DNA from: Mycobacterium adipatum
GTDB taxonomy: Bacteria; Actinomycetota; Actinomycetes; Mycobacteriales; Mycobacteriaceae
Assembly (NCBI RefSeq): GCF_001644575.1
Contig: NZ_CP015596.1
Coordinates: forward strand, 186,001-250,000
DNA length: 64,000 nucleotides
Reading direction: 5' to 3'
Part shown: one piece after another, positions 49,854-58,273 of the stretch
Layout of the letters: the number at the start of each line of letters is the position of its first letter
Numbering within the stretch: the stretch's first letter is position 1
The notes under the pieces: generated by a model
Database searches by the model: none
Seen by the model: only the letters and a program-made list of their open reading frames with translations
What the model was told of the DNA's origin: nothing
Translations under genes and position numbers: made by a program

Positions 49854-50895
49854 GCGAACGGGATACACATGTCAGCATCGAGGTTTCGCGTTCCTCGGCG
49901 GTGAGCCTGTTCTCGCGATGGTCGGGGGTACCCGCCAACACCGCCACCCGACAGGTCCCGCAGAAACCCTGCCGGCACGAGTAGGCGGTCTCGGGGCGAT
50001 GCCGTACCAGGGCGTCGAGCACGGACTCGTCGGCGGCCACATCGAGCACGTCGCCGGTGCGCGCCAGCTCGATCTCGAACGGCGTGCCGTCACGCACCGG
50101 TGGGGCGCTGAAACGCTCGAAATGCAGCGCGGCGGCGCCGGATCGATCGAAGTTCAGGCGCACCGTCTCGATCATCGGCGGCGGTCCGCACACATAGACC
50201 GCTCCCCCGGCCGGCGCCTGCCCCAGCAGGTCGTCGGCCGTCGGCACACCGTGTTCGTCGTCGAGGCGGATGGTGACCCGCGTCGGGTCCCAGGAGGCGA
50301 TCTCGTCGAGGAACGGGATGGTCTCCGCGCTGCGCCCGCAATACACGAAATGCCAGTCTGCGCCCAGTCGTTGCGCCGCCCGCACCATCGGCAGGATCGG
50401 GGTGATGCCGATGCCACCGGCGATGTAGAGCGCCCGTTCGTACGGGATGAACGGGAAGCCGTTACGCGGACCACGGACGGTGACCGTGTCGCCGACCCGC
50501 AGGTCGTGCATCTCCAGCGAACCCCCGCCGCCGGCCGGAATCTTGCGCACCGCGATGCGGTATCGATCCGCATCCTGTGGGTCGCCGCACAGCGAGTACT
50601 GACGCCGTCGGCCCGAGGGCAGGTGTAGGTCGAGGTGACCGCCGGGCTGCCATCCGGGCAGCACATCGCCATCGGGCGCCGAGAAAGTCAGCGCGACAAC
50701 ATCTTTGTCGCGCGCCACGATTTCGCGCCGGGTCAGCACAAGCGCCATCGGGTCGTGCGGCGTGCGCGTCGCCCGCTCGTCGGCGTAGTCGGCCCGGACC
50801 ACCCGGCTCAACCAGAACCGCTCCAGCAGCGAGACGACGATATTGGTGGCGCGATCGTCGAGCGGCGCACCCAGCGGCGGTGCGGAGCGCTTCAT
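49825..50895 (-). CDS. PDR/VanB-type ferredoxin reductase with C-terminal [2Fe-2S] domain
   Basis: 356 residues. Order of domains: FMN/FAD-binding barrel (RQYSLCGDP, about 115-123), NAD-binding domain (ALYIAGGIGITPILPM and YVCGPPPMIETV) and a plant-type ferredoxin domain at the C terminus (YSCRQGFCGTC plus a distal TCVSRS Cys). This is the phthalate dioxygenase reductase layout, which passes electrons from NAD(P)H to an oxygenase. An N-terminal extension of about 50 residues precedes the barrel. It overlaps the following metal-dependent hydrolase gene by 4 nt and so is co-translated with it; the two may form an oxidative pair. Confidence 0.85.
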   Translation of the reverse strand: MKRSAPPLGAPLDDRATNIVVSLLERFWLSRVVRADYADERATRTPHDPMALVLTRREIVARDKDVVALTFSAPDGDVLPGWQPGGHLDLHLPSGRRRQYSLCGDPQDADRYRIAVRKIPAGGGGSLEMHDLRVGDTVTVRGPRNGFPFIPYERALYIAGGIGITPILPMVRAAQRLGADWHFVYCGRSAETIPFLDEIASWDPTRVTIRLDDEHGVPTADDLLGQAPAGGAVYVCGPPPMIETVRLNFDRSGAAALHFERFSAPPVRDGTPFEIELARTGDVLDVAADESVLDALVRHRPETAYSCRQGFCGTCRVAVLAGTPDHRENRLTAEERETSMLTCVSRSLTSRLVLDL

Positions 50896-51788
50896 CTCAG
50901 CGCGGCCCGCGCGGCGGGTGAGGCGGCCAGGTACGCGACGGCCTGCGCGGTGTCACCGACATCGCCGGGGTGGTAGCGCGGCGAGAAGTACTGCAGCCCA
51001 CGCCACGTGGTGTGCAGCACCGACGGCGCCACACCGCGGCGCCCGGACCGGATCAGGCCCCGCCAGATCGCCTTGCGCTTACGGGGCGACATGTCGAGGT
51101 TCGGATCCACGCGCATCAGGTACCGGGTGGCCTGCCACAGTAAGTACAGCAGCATCGGCCCGGCGACGACCTGCGCCCAGGCCCGGCGTGCATAGTTCTC
51201 GTCGAAGTAGCGCAGCACATCATGGGAGACCATGCGGTGCTCCACCTCTTCGGCGCCGTGCCAGCGCAGCAGGTCCACGATGGTCGGGTGCGCGGTCTGG
51301 CCGTTGAGTCGCTTCGCGTTGAGCACCCAGTCACCGAGGAACGAGAAGATGTGTTCCAGCGCGGCCATCACCGCCAACCGCTCCACCAGATAGTTGTGCG
51401 CCTTGGCGCCGGTCACCTCACGCGGTCCGAGCAGATTGCCGAACACCCAGTGCGCGCGGTCGAGCACCGGGGTGGGGTCGATGCCGTGGGCCTGCAGGTA
51501 GTCGTTGATGCCGGTGTGGGCGTTGGCGTGCATGGCCTCCTGACCCATGAACCCGATGACGTCCTCACGCAGTTTCTCGTCGTCGATGAGCGGCAACGCC
51601 TCTTTCAGGATGGCGACGAACCACTCCTCGCCCGCGGGGAGCAGCAGGCTCAGCCCGTTGTACAGGTGCGACGCGTAGGGGTCGTTGTACACGCATTGAG
51701 CGGGCACGTCGGTGAGGTCGAACTGCACCGCACGCGCGTGCAGGGCGATCGCCGCACCGTCGGGGGTGTCGCTGTCCAACATGTCCAT
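50892..51788 (-). CDS. Metal-dependent hydrolase family protein (PF10118-like)
   Basis: 298 residues, mostly helical, with conserved acid/His clusters EEWFVAILKEALP, IGFMGQEAMHANAH, ALEHIFSFLGD and HGAEEVEHRMVSHDV. These ExxH-type repeats resemble di-iron or ferritin-like carboxylate ligands, although the family is usually called predicted metal-dependent hydrolase. A reductase gene directly downstream and overlapping suggests that it is a di-iron oxygenase or desaturase-like enzyme fed by that reductase (inference). A leaderless -10 supports the ATG at 51788. Confidence 0.75.
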   Translation of the reverse strand: MDMLDSDTPDGAAIALHARAVQFDLTDVPAQCVYNDPYASHLYNGLSLLLPAGEEWFVAILKEALPLIDDEKLREDVIGFMGQEAMHANAHTGINDYLQAHGIDPTPVLDRAHWVFGNLLGPREVTGAKAHNYLVERLAVMAALEHIFSFLGDWVLNAKRLNGQTAHPTIVDLLRWHGAEEVEHRMVSHDVLRYFDENYARRAWAQVVAGPMLLYLLWQATRYLMRVDPNLDMSPRKRKAIWRGLIRSGRRGVAPSVLHTTWRGLQYFSPRYHPGDVGDTAQAVAYLAASPAARAALR

Positions 51789-51795
51789 CGGCCAA

Positions 51796-51801
51796 ACGGT
51801 A
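51796..51801 (-). promoter_or_regulatory. Leaderless -10 for the hydrolase-reductase pair
   Basis: Minus-strand TACCGT (TANNNT) ends 7 nt before the ATG at 51788. Confidence 0.5.
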
Positions 51802-51861
51802 CCCGTGGTACCGGGTAGATGTCGATACCGGAGAACCGGCCCCGGCGCCGAAAACGGCCCC

Positions 51862-51867
51862 TAGCAT
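51862..51867 (+). promoter_or_regulatory. Leaderless -10 for php
   Basis: TAGCAT (TANNNT) ends 7 nt before the ATG at 51875. Confidence 0.55.
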
Positions 51868-51874
51868 CGGCGGG

Positions 51875-52852
51875 ATGGCCGAACTGAACACCGCGGCTGG
51901 GGTCATCGATGCCGCTGACCTCGGTGTCACCCTGATGCACGAACACGTCTTCATGATGACCACCGAGATCGCCGAGAACTACCCGGAGGCCTGGGGCGAC
52001 GAGGACCGGCGCGTTGCCGACGCCATCGACCGGCTCAACGAGCTCAAAGCGCGAGGGGTGGACACCGTCGTCGACCTGACGGTCATCGGCCTGGGGCGCT
52101 ACATCCCCCGGATCGCGCGGGTCGCCGAGGCCACCGAGATCAACATCGTGGTGGCCACCGGCCTCTACACCTACAACGACGTCCCGTTCCGGTTCCACTT
52201 CCAGGGACCGGGCACCCTGCTCGACGGCCCCGAGATCATGACCGAGCTGTTCGTCCGCGATATCACCGAAGGCATCGCCGACACCGGCATCAAGGCGGCC
52301 ATTCTCAAGTGCGCCACCGACGAACCCGGCGTCACGGCGGGGGTGGAGCGGGTGCTGCGCGCGGTGGCCGCCGCCCACCGCGAGACCGGCGTGCCCATCT
52401 CGACGCACACCCACGCCGGCACCCGGCGCGGGTTGGAACAGCAGCGCATCTTCGCCGAGGAAGGGGTGGACCTCAGTCGCGTCGTCATCGGGCACTCCGG
52501 GGACAGCACCGACCTGGACTACCTGCAGGAGCTCATCGCCGAGGGTTCCTACCTGGGCATGGACCGGTTCGGCATCGACTCGATCCTGCCGTTCGAGCAG
52601 CGCGTGGATACGGTGGCGCGCATGTGCGAGCGTGGCCATGCCGAGCGGATGGTGCTCTCACATGACGCCTTCTGCTATTTCGACGCGCTCCCCGAGGAGG
52701 TGGTCTCGGTGGGGATGCCCAACTGGCACTACCTGCACATCCATAACGACGTGATCCCGGCGCTGCAGCGGCGCGGGGTCACCGATGAACAGCTGCACAC
52801 CATGCTGGTCGACAATCCGCGCCGCATCTTCTCCCACGGCGGCGGTTACTGA
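51875..52852 (+). CDS. php: Phosphotriesterase-like lactonase
   Basis: 325 residues, like Rv0230c. It is an amidohydrolase-superfamily TIM barrel with the full binuclear metal set: His22 and His24 (HEH), Lys145 (expected to be carboxylated), His178, His207 and Asp264. Homologues hydrolyse N-acyl-homoserine or other lactones, with weak phosphotriesterase activity. It is cytoplasmic, with no signal peptide. The last 7 nt overlap the convergent acyltransferase gene. Confidence 0.92.
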   Translation: MAELNTAAGVIDAADLGVTLMHEHVFMMTTEIAENYPEAWGDEDRRVADAIDRLNELKARGVDTVVDLTVIGLGRYIPRIARVAEATEINIVVATGLYTYNDVPFRFHFQGPGTLLDGPEIMTELFVRDITEGIADTGIKAAILKCATDEPGVTAGVERVLRAVAAAHRETGVPISTHTHAGTRRGLEQQRIFAEEGVDLSRVVIGHSGDSTDLDYLQELIAEGSYLGMDRFGIDSILPFEQRVDTVARMCERGHAERMVLSHDAFCYFDALPEEVVSVGMPNWHYLHIHNDVIPALQRRGVTDEQLHTMLVDNPRRIFSHGGGY

Positions 52853-54012
52853 GCGAGGGTGTCGACGATCGCACTGTCGCGCGGCGCGGCGCGGTGATGC
52901 CGGGTCTCCCAGCGGCGCAACGCTTCCCGACACGGTGACTCGACGAGCGCATAGCTGACCGCGGCGATCGCGAATCCGAACACCAACGTCAGCACCAGCA
53001 CCACCGGCAGATGCCCGTTGAACGGGAAATACCCCATCACCGGGAACACCATGGCGAGCGCGGCCAGGTGCCAGACGAACAGGCCGTAGGACCAGCGGCC
53101 CAACGTCACCATCGCCGGGCTGCCCAGTACCCGGTGCGCGGTGTCGGGGGCGTCGAGCACCAACGGGGCCAGCAGCGCTCCCGCCACGATGGCACCCATG
53201 GTGATCTTGACGGCGAACTGGCCGACGGTGCCGGGTGTCAGCCCCTCCGGGCCGGCCAGTGGCGAGGCCGCCACCACAAACGCGCCCAGGGCCAGCACCG
53301 CCATCAGCAGCCGCCGCCGTGCCAGCCGGTGCGCCCACCCGACCCGGCTCACCGACAGCTCGGCCAGCACGATGCCGGCGGCGAACCAGGAGAAGAACGC
53401 CGGCGGCCAGTTCAGCGGATTGACACCGTAGGGCGGGTCGAACGGGATCAGCCCCCAGGCCAGGCTGGCCACCGCCAGGGCGATGACGGCCGGGATGCGG
53501 GCGCCCACCGGCAGCCGCCGGGCCAGCAGTGCCAGCACCGGCAGTGCGAGGTAGAAGCAGACCTCCACCGACAGGCTCCACATCTGGGTGAGCCCGGACG
53601 TCAGCGTCAGCGGGACGTAGATCTGGGTGAGTGTCAGATTGGCCAGCCAGACCGTCAGGTTGGCATTGGTGTCCGGCATCAGGATCAGGATGACGATCAC
53701 GGCCACCAGATAGCCGGGCATGATGCGGACCAGCCGGGAGCGCAGGTAGTGCCCGGTCGGTGGGCGGTGCCGCAGGCCCCGCTCGGCCGCGGCGTGGCCG
53801 CGCCAGAGCAGGAACCCGGACAACGCGAAGAACACCGCGACGGCCAGATCGAAGCGGCCCAGCAGCCGGCCGCTGACGCCGCCGGTGTTGCCGGTCTGGA
53901 ATGCCACATGGGTGATGACGACCCCGATGGCGGCGCAGGCCCGCATACCCTCGACGGCGGGCAGGAAGCCACGGGTGGCACCGCTGGTGGTGCGGTCGCC
54001 GGGTGCCGTCAT
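52846..54012 (-). CDS. Membrane acyltransferase, TmaT-like (Rv0228)
   Basis: 388 residues, an acyltransferase-3 (OafA/NolL) family membrane protein with about ten spans. It begins FLPAVEGMRACAAIGVVITHV with the catalytic His of the family, then FALSGFLLWRG and QMWSLSVEVCFYLALP. The M. tuberculosis counterpart Rv0228 has been linked, through its Corynebacterium orthologue TmaT, to acetylation of trehalose mycolates before MmpL3 export. Position next to the DUF3068 gene is conserved and supports this. The catalytic residues are present. Confidence 0.85.
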   Translation of the reverse strand: MTAPGDRTTSGATRGFLPAVEGMRACAAIGVVITHVAFQTGNTGGVSGRLLGRFDLAVAVFFALSGFLLWRGHAAAERGLRHRPPTGHYLRSRLVRIMPGYLVAVIVILILMPDTNANLTVWLANLTLTQIYVPLTLTSGLTQMWSLSVEVCFYLALPVLALLARRLPVGARIPAVIALAVASLAWGLIPFDPPYGVNPLNWPPAFFSWFAAGIVLAELSVSRVGWAHRLARRRLLMAVLALGAFVVAASPLAGPEGLTPGTVGQFAVKITMGAIVAGALLAPLVLDAPDTAHRVLGSPAMVTLGRWSYGLFVWHLAALAMVFPVMGYFPFNGHLPVVLVLTLVFGFAIAAVSYALVESPCREALRRWETRHHRAAPRDSAIVDTLAQ

Positions 54013-54099
54013 GGCGACCAGTGTGCCCGATCTGGATCGTCACAGTTCTCGCCCTCCCGGAGTGCTGTTAGGGTCGTCAGCGACCGAAGGGAGCACGGG

Positions 54100-55311
54100 T
54101 TGAACCGCGCCGTCGCCCTGCGATATGCCGCATGTGGACTTCTGGGGTTGGGTGCTGCCCTGTTGATCGCAGCCCTGCTGCTGTCTACATACACCCACGG
54201 CAAGATCGCCAAGATCCCACTCGATCTCGATACCGACCTGATGAGCGAGGGCACCGGCACCGCGCTCGATCCGGCGTCGTTGTCGTCGCCGGAACGCTTC
54301 GTCATCGACGAGAACGTTCCGGTGGCCCTGCAACAGCAGCTCAGCGTCGAGGCCCCGGCCAATGCCGACGTGGTGACCCTGCAGGTCGGTAGCTCGCTGC
54401 GACGCACCGACAAGCAGCAGGACGAGGGTCTGCTGCTGGCCATGGTCGACACCGTCACGCTGGACCGCGCCACCGCGCTCGCGGTGTCCAGTGACACCAA
54501 CCCCGGTGGAGCCGTGCAGAAGCCGCGCACCATCGAGGACGACAATCCGCCCACCAATGTCGCGCTGCCGCACGAGGGGCTGTCCTACCGCTTCCCGTTC
54601 GACACCGAGAAGAAGACCTACCCGTACTTCGACCCGATCGCGCAGAAGGCGTTCGACGCGAACTACGACGGCGAGGAAGACGTCAACGGACTGACGACGT
54701 TCCGGTTCACCCAGAACATCGGCTACGACGCCGACGGCAAGCTGGTCGAGCCGGTCAAGTACGCGTCGCTCTACGACAACGACGAGGACGCCGAAGTGAC
54801 CGCGCGGGCCTCGCTGTGGGGCGTGGAAGCCGAGAACCCCGAAGATCCGATCACCATGACGCGGTACTACGCCGCCCAACGCACCTTCTGGGTCGATCCG
54901 GTGACCGGGACGATCGTGCGGGCCAAGGAGCACGGGTTCCACTACTACGCACGCGAGGCGCTCAAGCCCGAGGTGACCTTCGCCGATTTCACCGTCACCT
55001 CCACCGAGGAGACGGTCGAGTCCCAGGTGGCCGCCGCGCGCGATGAGTCCGACCACCTGGCAATGTGGAGCCGGGTGCTGCCGATCACCTTCACCGCGCT
55101 GGGTCTGGTGACCCTGGTGGGTGGCGTACTGCTGGGATCGTTCGCGCTGCGCGCCGAGTCGGCGCTGATCGATCCGGGGATGGACGGAACGGACCGCGGG
55201 TTCTTCGGGCGCCGCGACGACGAGTCCGGGCCGATGCCGGCCGCCGAGGCGCAGACCGAGAAGATCCCGACCCGCCGGCCCACCGACCTGCCGCCGGACC
55301 GGCCGGTCTGA
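54100..55311 (+). CDS. DUF3068 (PorA-like) membrane protein, Rv0227c-like
   Basis: 403 residues from the TTG at 54100, chosen for GAAGGGAG upstream and because translation further upstream runs antisense through the acyltransferase gene. One span lies near the N terminus (about 6-30), a large extracytoplasmic domain in the middle, one span near 325-350, and a charged cytoplasmic tail ends the protein. A homologue in Corynebacterium (NCgl2760, as I recall) is needed for lipomannan maturation and lipoarabinomannan synthesis, so an envelope-glycolipid role is likely. The stop overlaps the start of the next gene. Confidence 0.85.
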   Translation: MNRAVALRYAACGLLGLGAALLIAALLLSTYTHGKIAKIPLDLDTDLMSEGTGTALDPASLSSPERFVIDENVPVALQQQLSVEAPANADVVTLQVGSSLRRTDKQQDEGLLLAMVDTVTLDRATALAVSSDTNPGGAVQKPRTIEDDNPPTNVALPHEGLSYRFPFDTEKKTYPYFDPIAQKAFDANYDGEEDVNGLTTFRFTQNIGYDADGKLVEPVKYASLYDNDEDAEVTARASLWGVEAENPEDPITMTRYYAAQRTFWVDPVTGTIVRAKEHGFHYYAREALKPEVTFADFTVTSTEETVESQVAAARDESDHLAMWSRVLPITFTALGLVTLVGGVLLGSFALRAESALIDPGMDGTDRGFFGRRDDESGPMPAAEAQTEKIPTRRPTDLPPDRPV

Positions 55312-56918
55312 CCGCTCCCGCCGCACCGGCCGCCGCCGCCCGGCGGTGGATCCCGGCGGTCTATTCGCTCGTCCTGGCGCTGGCCGTCACCGGGCCCCTG
55401 CTGGCGCCGGGTTACCTGCTGCTGCGCGACGCCGTCTCCACCCCGCGCTCCTACCTGTCCGACGCCGCGCTCGGGCTGACTCAGGCCGCCCCGCGCGCGC
55501 TCCCGCAGGACTTCGCGATCGCGTTGCTGTCACGGGTGGTCGACGGCGGCGTGCTGGTGAAGTTGCTGCTGATCGGCGGGCTGTGGCTGGCCGGCTGGGG
55601 GGCGGCGCGGCTGGTCGCCGAGGTGCTGCCGGAGGCCGGTGTGGGCGGGCAGTGTGTGGCGGCCACCCTGATCGTCTGGAATCCGTATGTGGCCGAGCGG
55701 CTGCTGCAGGGTCACTGGAGCCTGCTGGTCGGCTACGGCTGCCTGCCCTGGGTGGCGGCGATGATGCTGCGGCGCCGGCACTGGCCGGTGGTGTTCTGGA
55801 TCGCGCTGGCCGGTTTGACGCCGACCGGGCTACTGCTCGCGACCGTCGTGGCGCTGGTGTGCTGCCGGGGATGGCGTGCCGTCGCGATCACGTCGCTGAC
55901 CGCCGTCGGCGTCGCGTCACCCTGGCTGGTGGCCGCGGCGGTCGCCGAATCCCTGTCGTCGACGGCCGGTGCCGGGGTCTCGGCGTTCGCGGCCCGTGCC
56001 GAACCCGGCCTCGGGACGTTGGGCAGCCTTGCCGGCCTGGGCGGGATCTGGAACGGCGAGGCGGTACCCGCCTCCCGCGCGACGCTTTTCGCCCTGGTGG
56101 GCACCGTTGTGCTGGTGGCCGTCGTGGGGCTCGGGCTGCCCGCGGCGATCCGTCGGCCGCAGGCACGCCCACTGCTGGTGCTCGCCGTCGCCGCGGTGGT
56201 GCTGCCGGCCGCCATGGCCACCGGCCCCGGCATGGCGGCGCTGGATGCGATGATGCGGGCCGTGCCGGGGCTGGGGTTGCTCCGCGACGGACAGAAGTGG
56301 GTGGCGCTGGCGGCGCCGGGGTACGCGCTGGCCGCGGCGGGGATCGCCCGGTGGGGCCGCTCGGCGGCGGTGCTGGCGTGCGCGGCCCTGATCGCGGTGC
56401 TGCCCGACCTGGCCTGGGGTGTGGGCGGGCAGATGCGTTCGGTGACCTACCCCGCGGGCTGGACGACGGTGGCCGCGATGATCGAGGCCGACCCACGCCC
56501 GGTGGCGGTGCTTCCCCCGGACAGCATGCGCCGATTCGACTGGGCCGGTGCGGCGCCGGTGCTCGACCCGCTGCCGCGCTGGGTGTCCGCCGAGGTGCTC
56601 AGCAGCGGTGATCTGGTGATCGGCGGGCAGATCGTGCCCGGTGAGGGGGCACGCGGCCGGGAGGCCACCCGGCTGCTACTCGAGGGGGCCTCACGGGAGC
56701 AGTTGGCCGAGGCCGGGGTGGGCTGGGTGGTCGTCGAATCAGGTTCGGGCGCCTTGGATTTGCCGGTGGCCTATCGCGACGGCGACATCACCCTCTACGA
56801 CGTCGGCGGGACGGCGCCGGCGGCCTCAGGACGTGGGCTGCTGATCGCCGCGCACGTGCTGTGGCTGGTGATCCTGGTCGCCGCCGGGGTGGGTGCGCTG
56901 GTCACCCGCCGCCGCTGA
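55308..56918 (+). CDS. Multispanning membrane protein, Rv0226c-like (putative GT-C fold)
   Basis: About 536 residues with about 12 hydrophobic spans and a C-terminal extracytoplasmic segment (AMIEADPRPVAVLPPDSMRRF onward) followed by a last span. The layout resembles polyprenyl-phosphate-dependent GT-C glycosyltransferases, but I see no decisive motif. The start is unusual: no ATG, GTG or TTG lies in frame between the preceding domain and the first span; CTG at 55308 overlaps the DUF3068 stop as CTGA. The alternative ATG at 55065 would overlap that gene by 247 nt. Gene order with DUF3068 and the acyltransferase is conserved. Confidence 0.72.
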   Translation: MTAPAAPAAAARRWIPAVYSLVLALAVTGPLLAPGYLLLRDAVSTPRSYLSDAALGLTQAAPRALPQDFAIALLSRVVDGGVLVKLLLIGGLWLAGWGAARLVAEVLPEAGVGGQCVAATLIVWNPYVAERLLQGHWSLLVGYGCLPWVAAMMLRRRHWPVVFWIALAGLTPTGLLLATVVALVCCRGWRAVAITSLTAVGVASPWLVAAAVAESLSSTAGAGVSAFAARAEPGLGTLGSLAGLGGIWNGEAVPASRATLFALVGTVVLVAVVGLGLPAAIRRPQARPLLVLAVAAVVLPAAMATGPGMAALDAMMRAVPGLGLLRDGQKWVALAAPGYALAAAGIARWGRSAAVLACAALIAVLPDLAWGVGGQMRSVTYPAGWTTVAAMIEADPRPVAVLPPDSMRRFDWAGAAPVLDPLPRWVSAEVLSSGDLVIGGQIVPGEGARGREATRLLLEGASREQLAEAGVGWVVVESGSGALDLPVAYRDGDITLYDVGGTAPAASGRGLLIAAHVLWLVILVAAGVGALVTRRR

Positions 56919-56930
56919 CATGCCGCTGCG

Positions 56931-56951
56931 CGAAACAGCATTCCAGAAGGC
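56931..56951. repeat. Left arm of a 21-bp inverted repeat flanking the IS element (repeat copy B)
   Basis: Begins CGAAACAGCATTCC and is perfectly complementary to 58247-58267. The shared core also forms the hairpin at 38628-38686, so it is host sequence, not part of the transposon. Confidence 0.75.
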
Positions 56952-58246
56952 GTCTACTCGGGCAGATTCATACGGTCACTGAAACATCCGGTGGTGTGAG
57001 GAGTTGCTGAATGACCAGTGGTCGGCGGTTCGGGTCTGAGGTTCGGCGTGAGTTCTATGACCGGGTCTGTGCCGGTGCGCCGGTCAAGCACGCCGCGGTG
57101 GAATTGGGCGTGTCGTTTCAGGCCGGCTATCAATGGTGGCGCAAAGCTGGCGCGATGCGACTGCTCAACGGCAAGGGCAAGTTAGGGCTGGCCGAACCAG
57201 GTGATCTGACCCGAGCCGGCGGGCCGGGCCGGCGACTCAGTTTCACCGAACGCGTGGCGATCATGCGGGGCGTCGACGCGGGATTGAGCTATGCCGCGAT
57301 CGGGGCGCAGCTAGGCCGGGACCGCTCGGTCATCATCTGGCGCGAGGTCACCCGCCACCGCACCGCCGACGGGGACTACCACGCCCAACTGGCCCATGCC
57401 CGGGCTGCTCGGGCGGCGCGGCGGCCCAAAGCGTTCAAACTCGCCAATCCTCACCTGTGCGCGGCGGTGGAGGCCTGGATGGACGACGGGTGGAGTCCCA
57501 AGCTGATCGCCGAGGTGTTGGCCCGCGATCACCCCGGTGACAAGCTGGCACGAGTGAGCCATGAGACCATCTACCGCAGCCTGTATGTGCAGACTCGTGG
57601 CCAACTCCGCGCTGATCTGCACAAATGCTTGTCCACCCGACGCGCGGCGCGCAAACCGCGCGGGCAGGCCGAACGGCGCAGCCGCTTCGACGACGTGCTG
57701 CGCATCAGTCAGCGGCCCGCCGAAGCCGCCGACCGGGCCGTGCCCGGGCATTGGGAGGGTGATCTGATCGTCGGCGCCCGGGGAACCAGCGCGATCGGCA
57801 CCCTGGTCGAACGCAGCACCCGGTTCACCATCTTGTTGCACCTGCCCGTCGACCACAGCGCCGCTGCCGTCGCCGCAGCGATGCTCGCCGCGATGGGCGA
57901 GTTGCCCGATCATCTGCGCCGCTCGATCGCCTGGGATCGGGGCAGCGAGATGGCCCACTGGCAAGACATCTCACTGCAGCTGCAAGCCCCGGTGTATTTC
58001 TGCGACCCACACTCCCCGTGGCAGCGCGGCAGCAACGAGAACACCAATCGGCTGCTGCGCCACTGGTTCGAAAAGGGCACCGATCTGAGCGGCTACACCA
58101 AAGCCGACCTGCAAGCCATCGCCGACAAACTCAACACCCGACCACGCCCCACCCTCGACCTCGACACCCCAGCACAACGCATGGCCGCCCTCATTAGCCA
58201 AGCGGCCTAACCGTTGTCATGACCACTTGACTTTGCCCGAGGCAGG
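56952..58246. mobile_element. IS30-family insertion sequence
   Basis: About 1.3 kb holding one transposase gene. The terminal inverted repeats are imperfect: 56957-56978 against 58220-58241 match at 17 of 22 positions, both beginning CTCGGGCA when read inward. Only 5 nt separate each from the 21-bp host arms. I cannot define the exact ends or a target duplication. Confidence 0.8.
57011..58210 (+). CDS. IS30-family transposase
   Basis: 399 residues, intact. GAGGAG at 56998-57003 supports the start. An N-terminal helix-turn-helix (VKHAAVELGVSFQAGYQWWRK) and a second one (LSYAAIGAQLGRDRSVI) precede the DDE catalytic domain: Asp251 in HWEGDLIVG, Asp309 in WDRGSEM and Glu343 in RGSNENTNRLLRHW, with the 33-residue D-E spacing of the IS30 family. 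No frameshift is seen, so the element may still be active. Confidence 0.93.
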   Translation: MTSGRRFGSEVRREFYDRVCAGAPVKHAAVELGVSFQAGYQWWRKAGAMRLLNGKGKLGLAEPGDLTRAGGPGRRLSFTERVAIMRGVDAGLSYAAIGAQLGRDRSVIIWREVTRHRTADGDYHAQLAHARAARAARRPKAFKLANPHLCAAVEAWMDDGWSPKLIAEVLARDHPGDKLARVSHETIYRSLYVQTRGQLRADLHKCLSTRRAARKPRGQAERRSRFDDVLRISQRPAEAADRAVPGHWEGDLIVGARGTSAIGTLVERSTRFTILLHLPVDHSAAAVAAAMLAAMGELPDHLRRSIAWDRGSEMAHWQDISLQLQAPVYFCDPHSPWQRGSNENTNRLLRHWFEKGTDLSGYTKADLQAIADKLNTRPRPTLDLDTPAQRMAALISQAA

Positions 58247-58267
58247 GCCTTCTGGAATGCTGTTTCG
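58247..58267. repeat. Right arm of the 21-bp inverted repeat flanking the IS element
   Basis: Starts GCCTTCTGGAATGC and is the exact reverse complement of 56931-56951. Without the IS the two arms would make a terminator-like hairpin between the convergent membrane-protein and glycosyltransferase genes. Confidence 0.75.
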
Positions 58268-58273
58268 GCGCGG

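Noticed and set aside
53011..54099. In-frame 363-codon extension before the DUF3068 gene
   Set aside because: It is antisense to the TmaT-like acyltransferase and rich in Gln/Arg/Gly; the GAAGGGAG site at 54085-54092 places the start at 54100.
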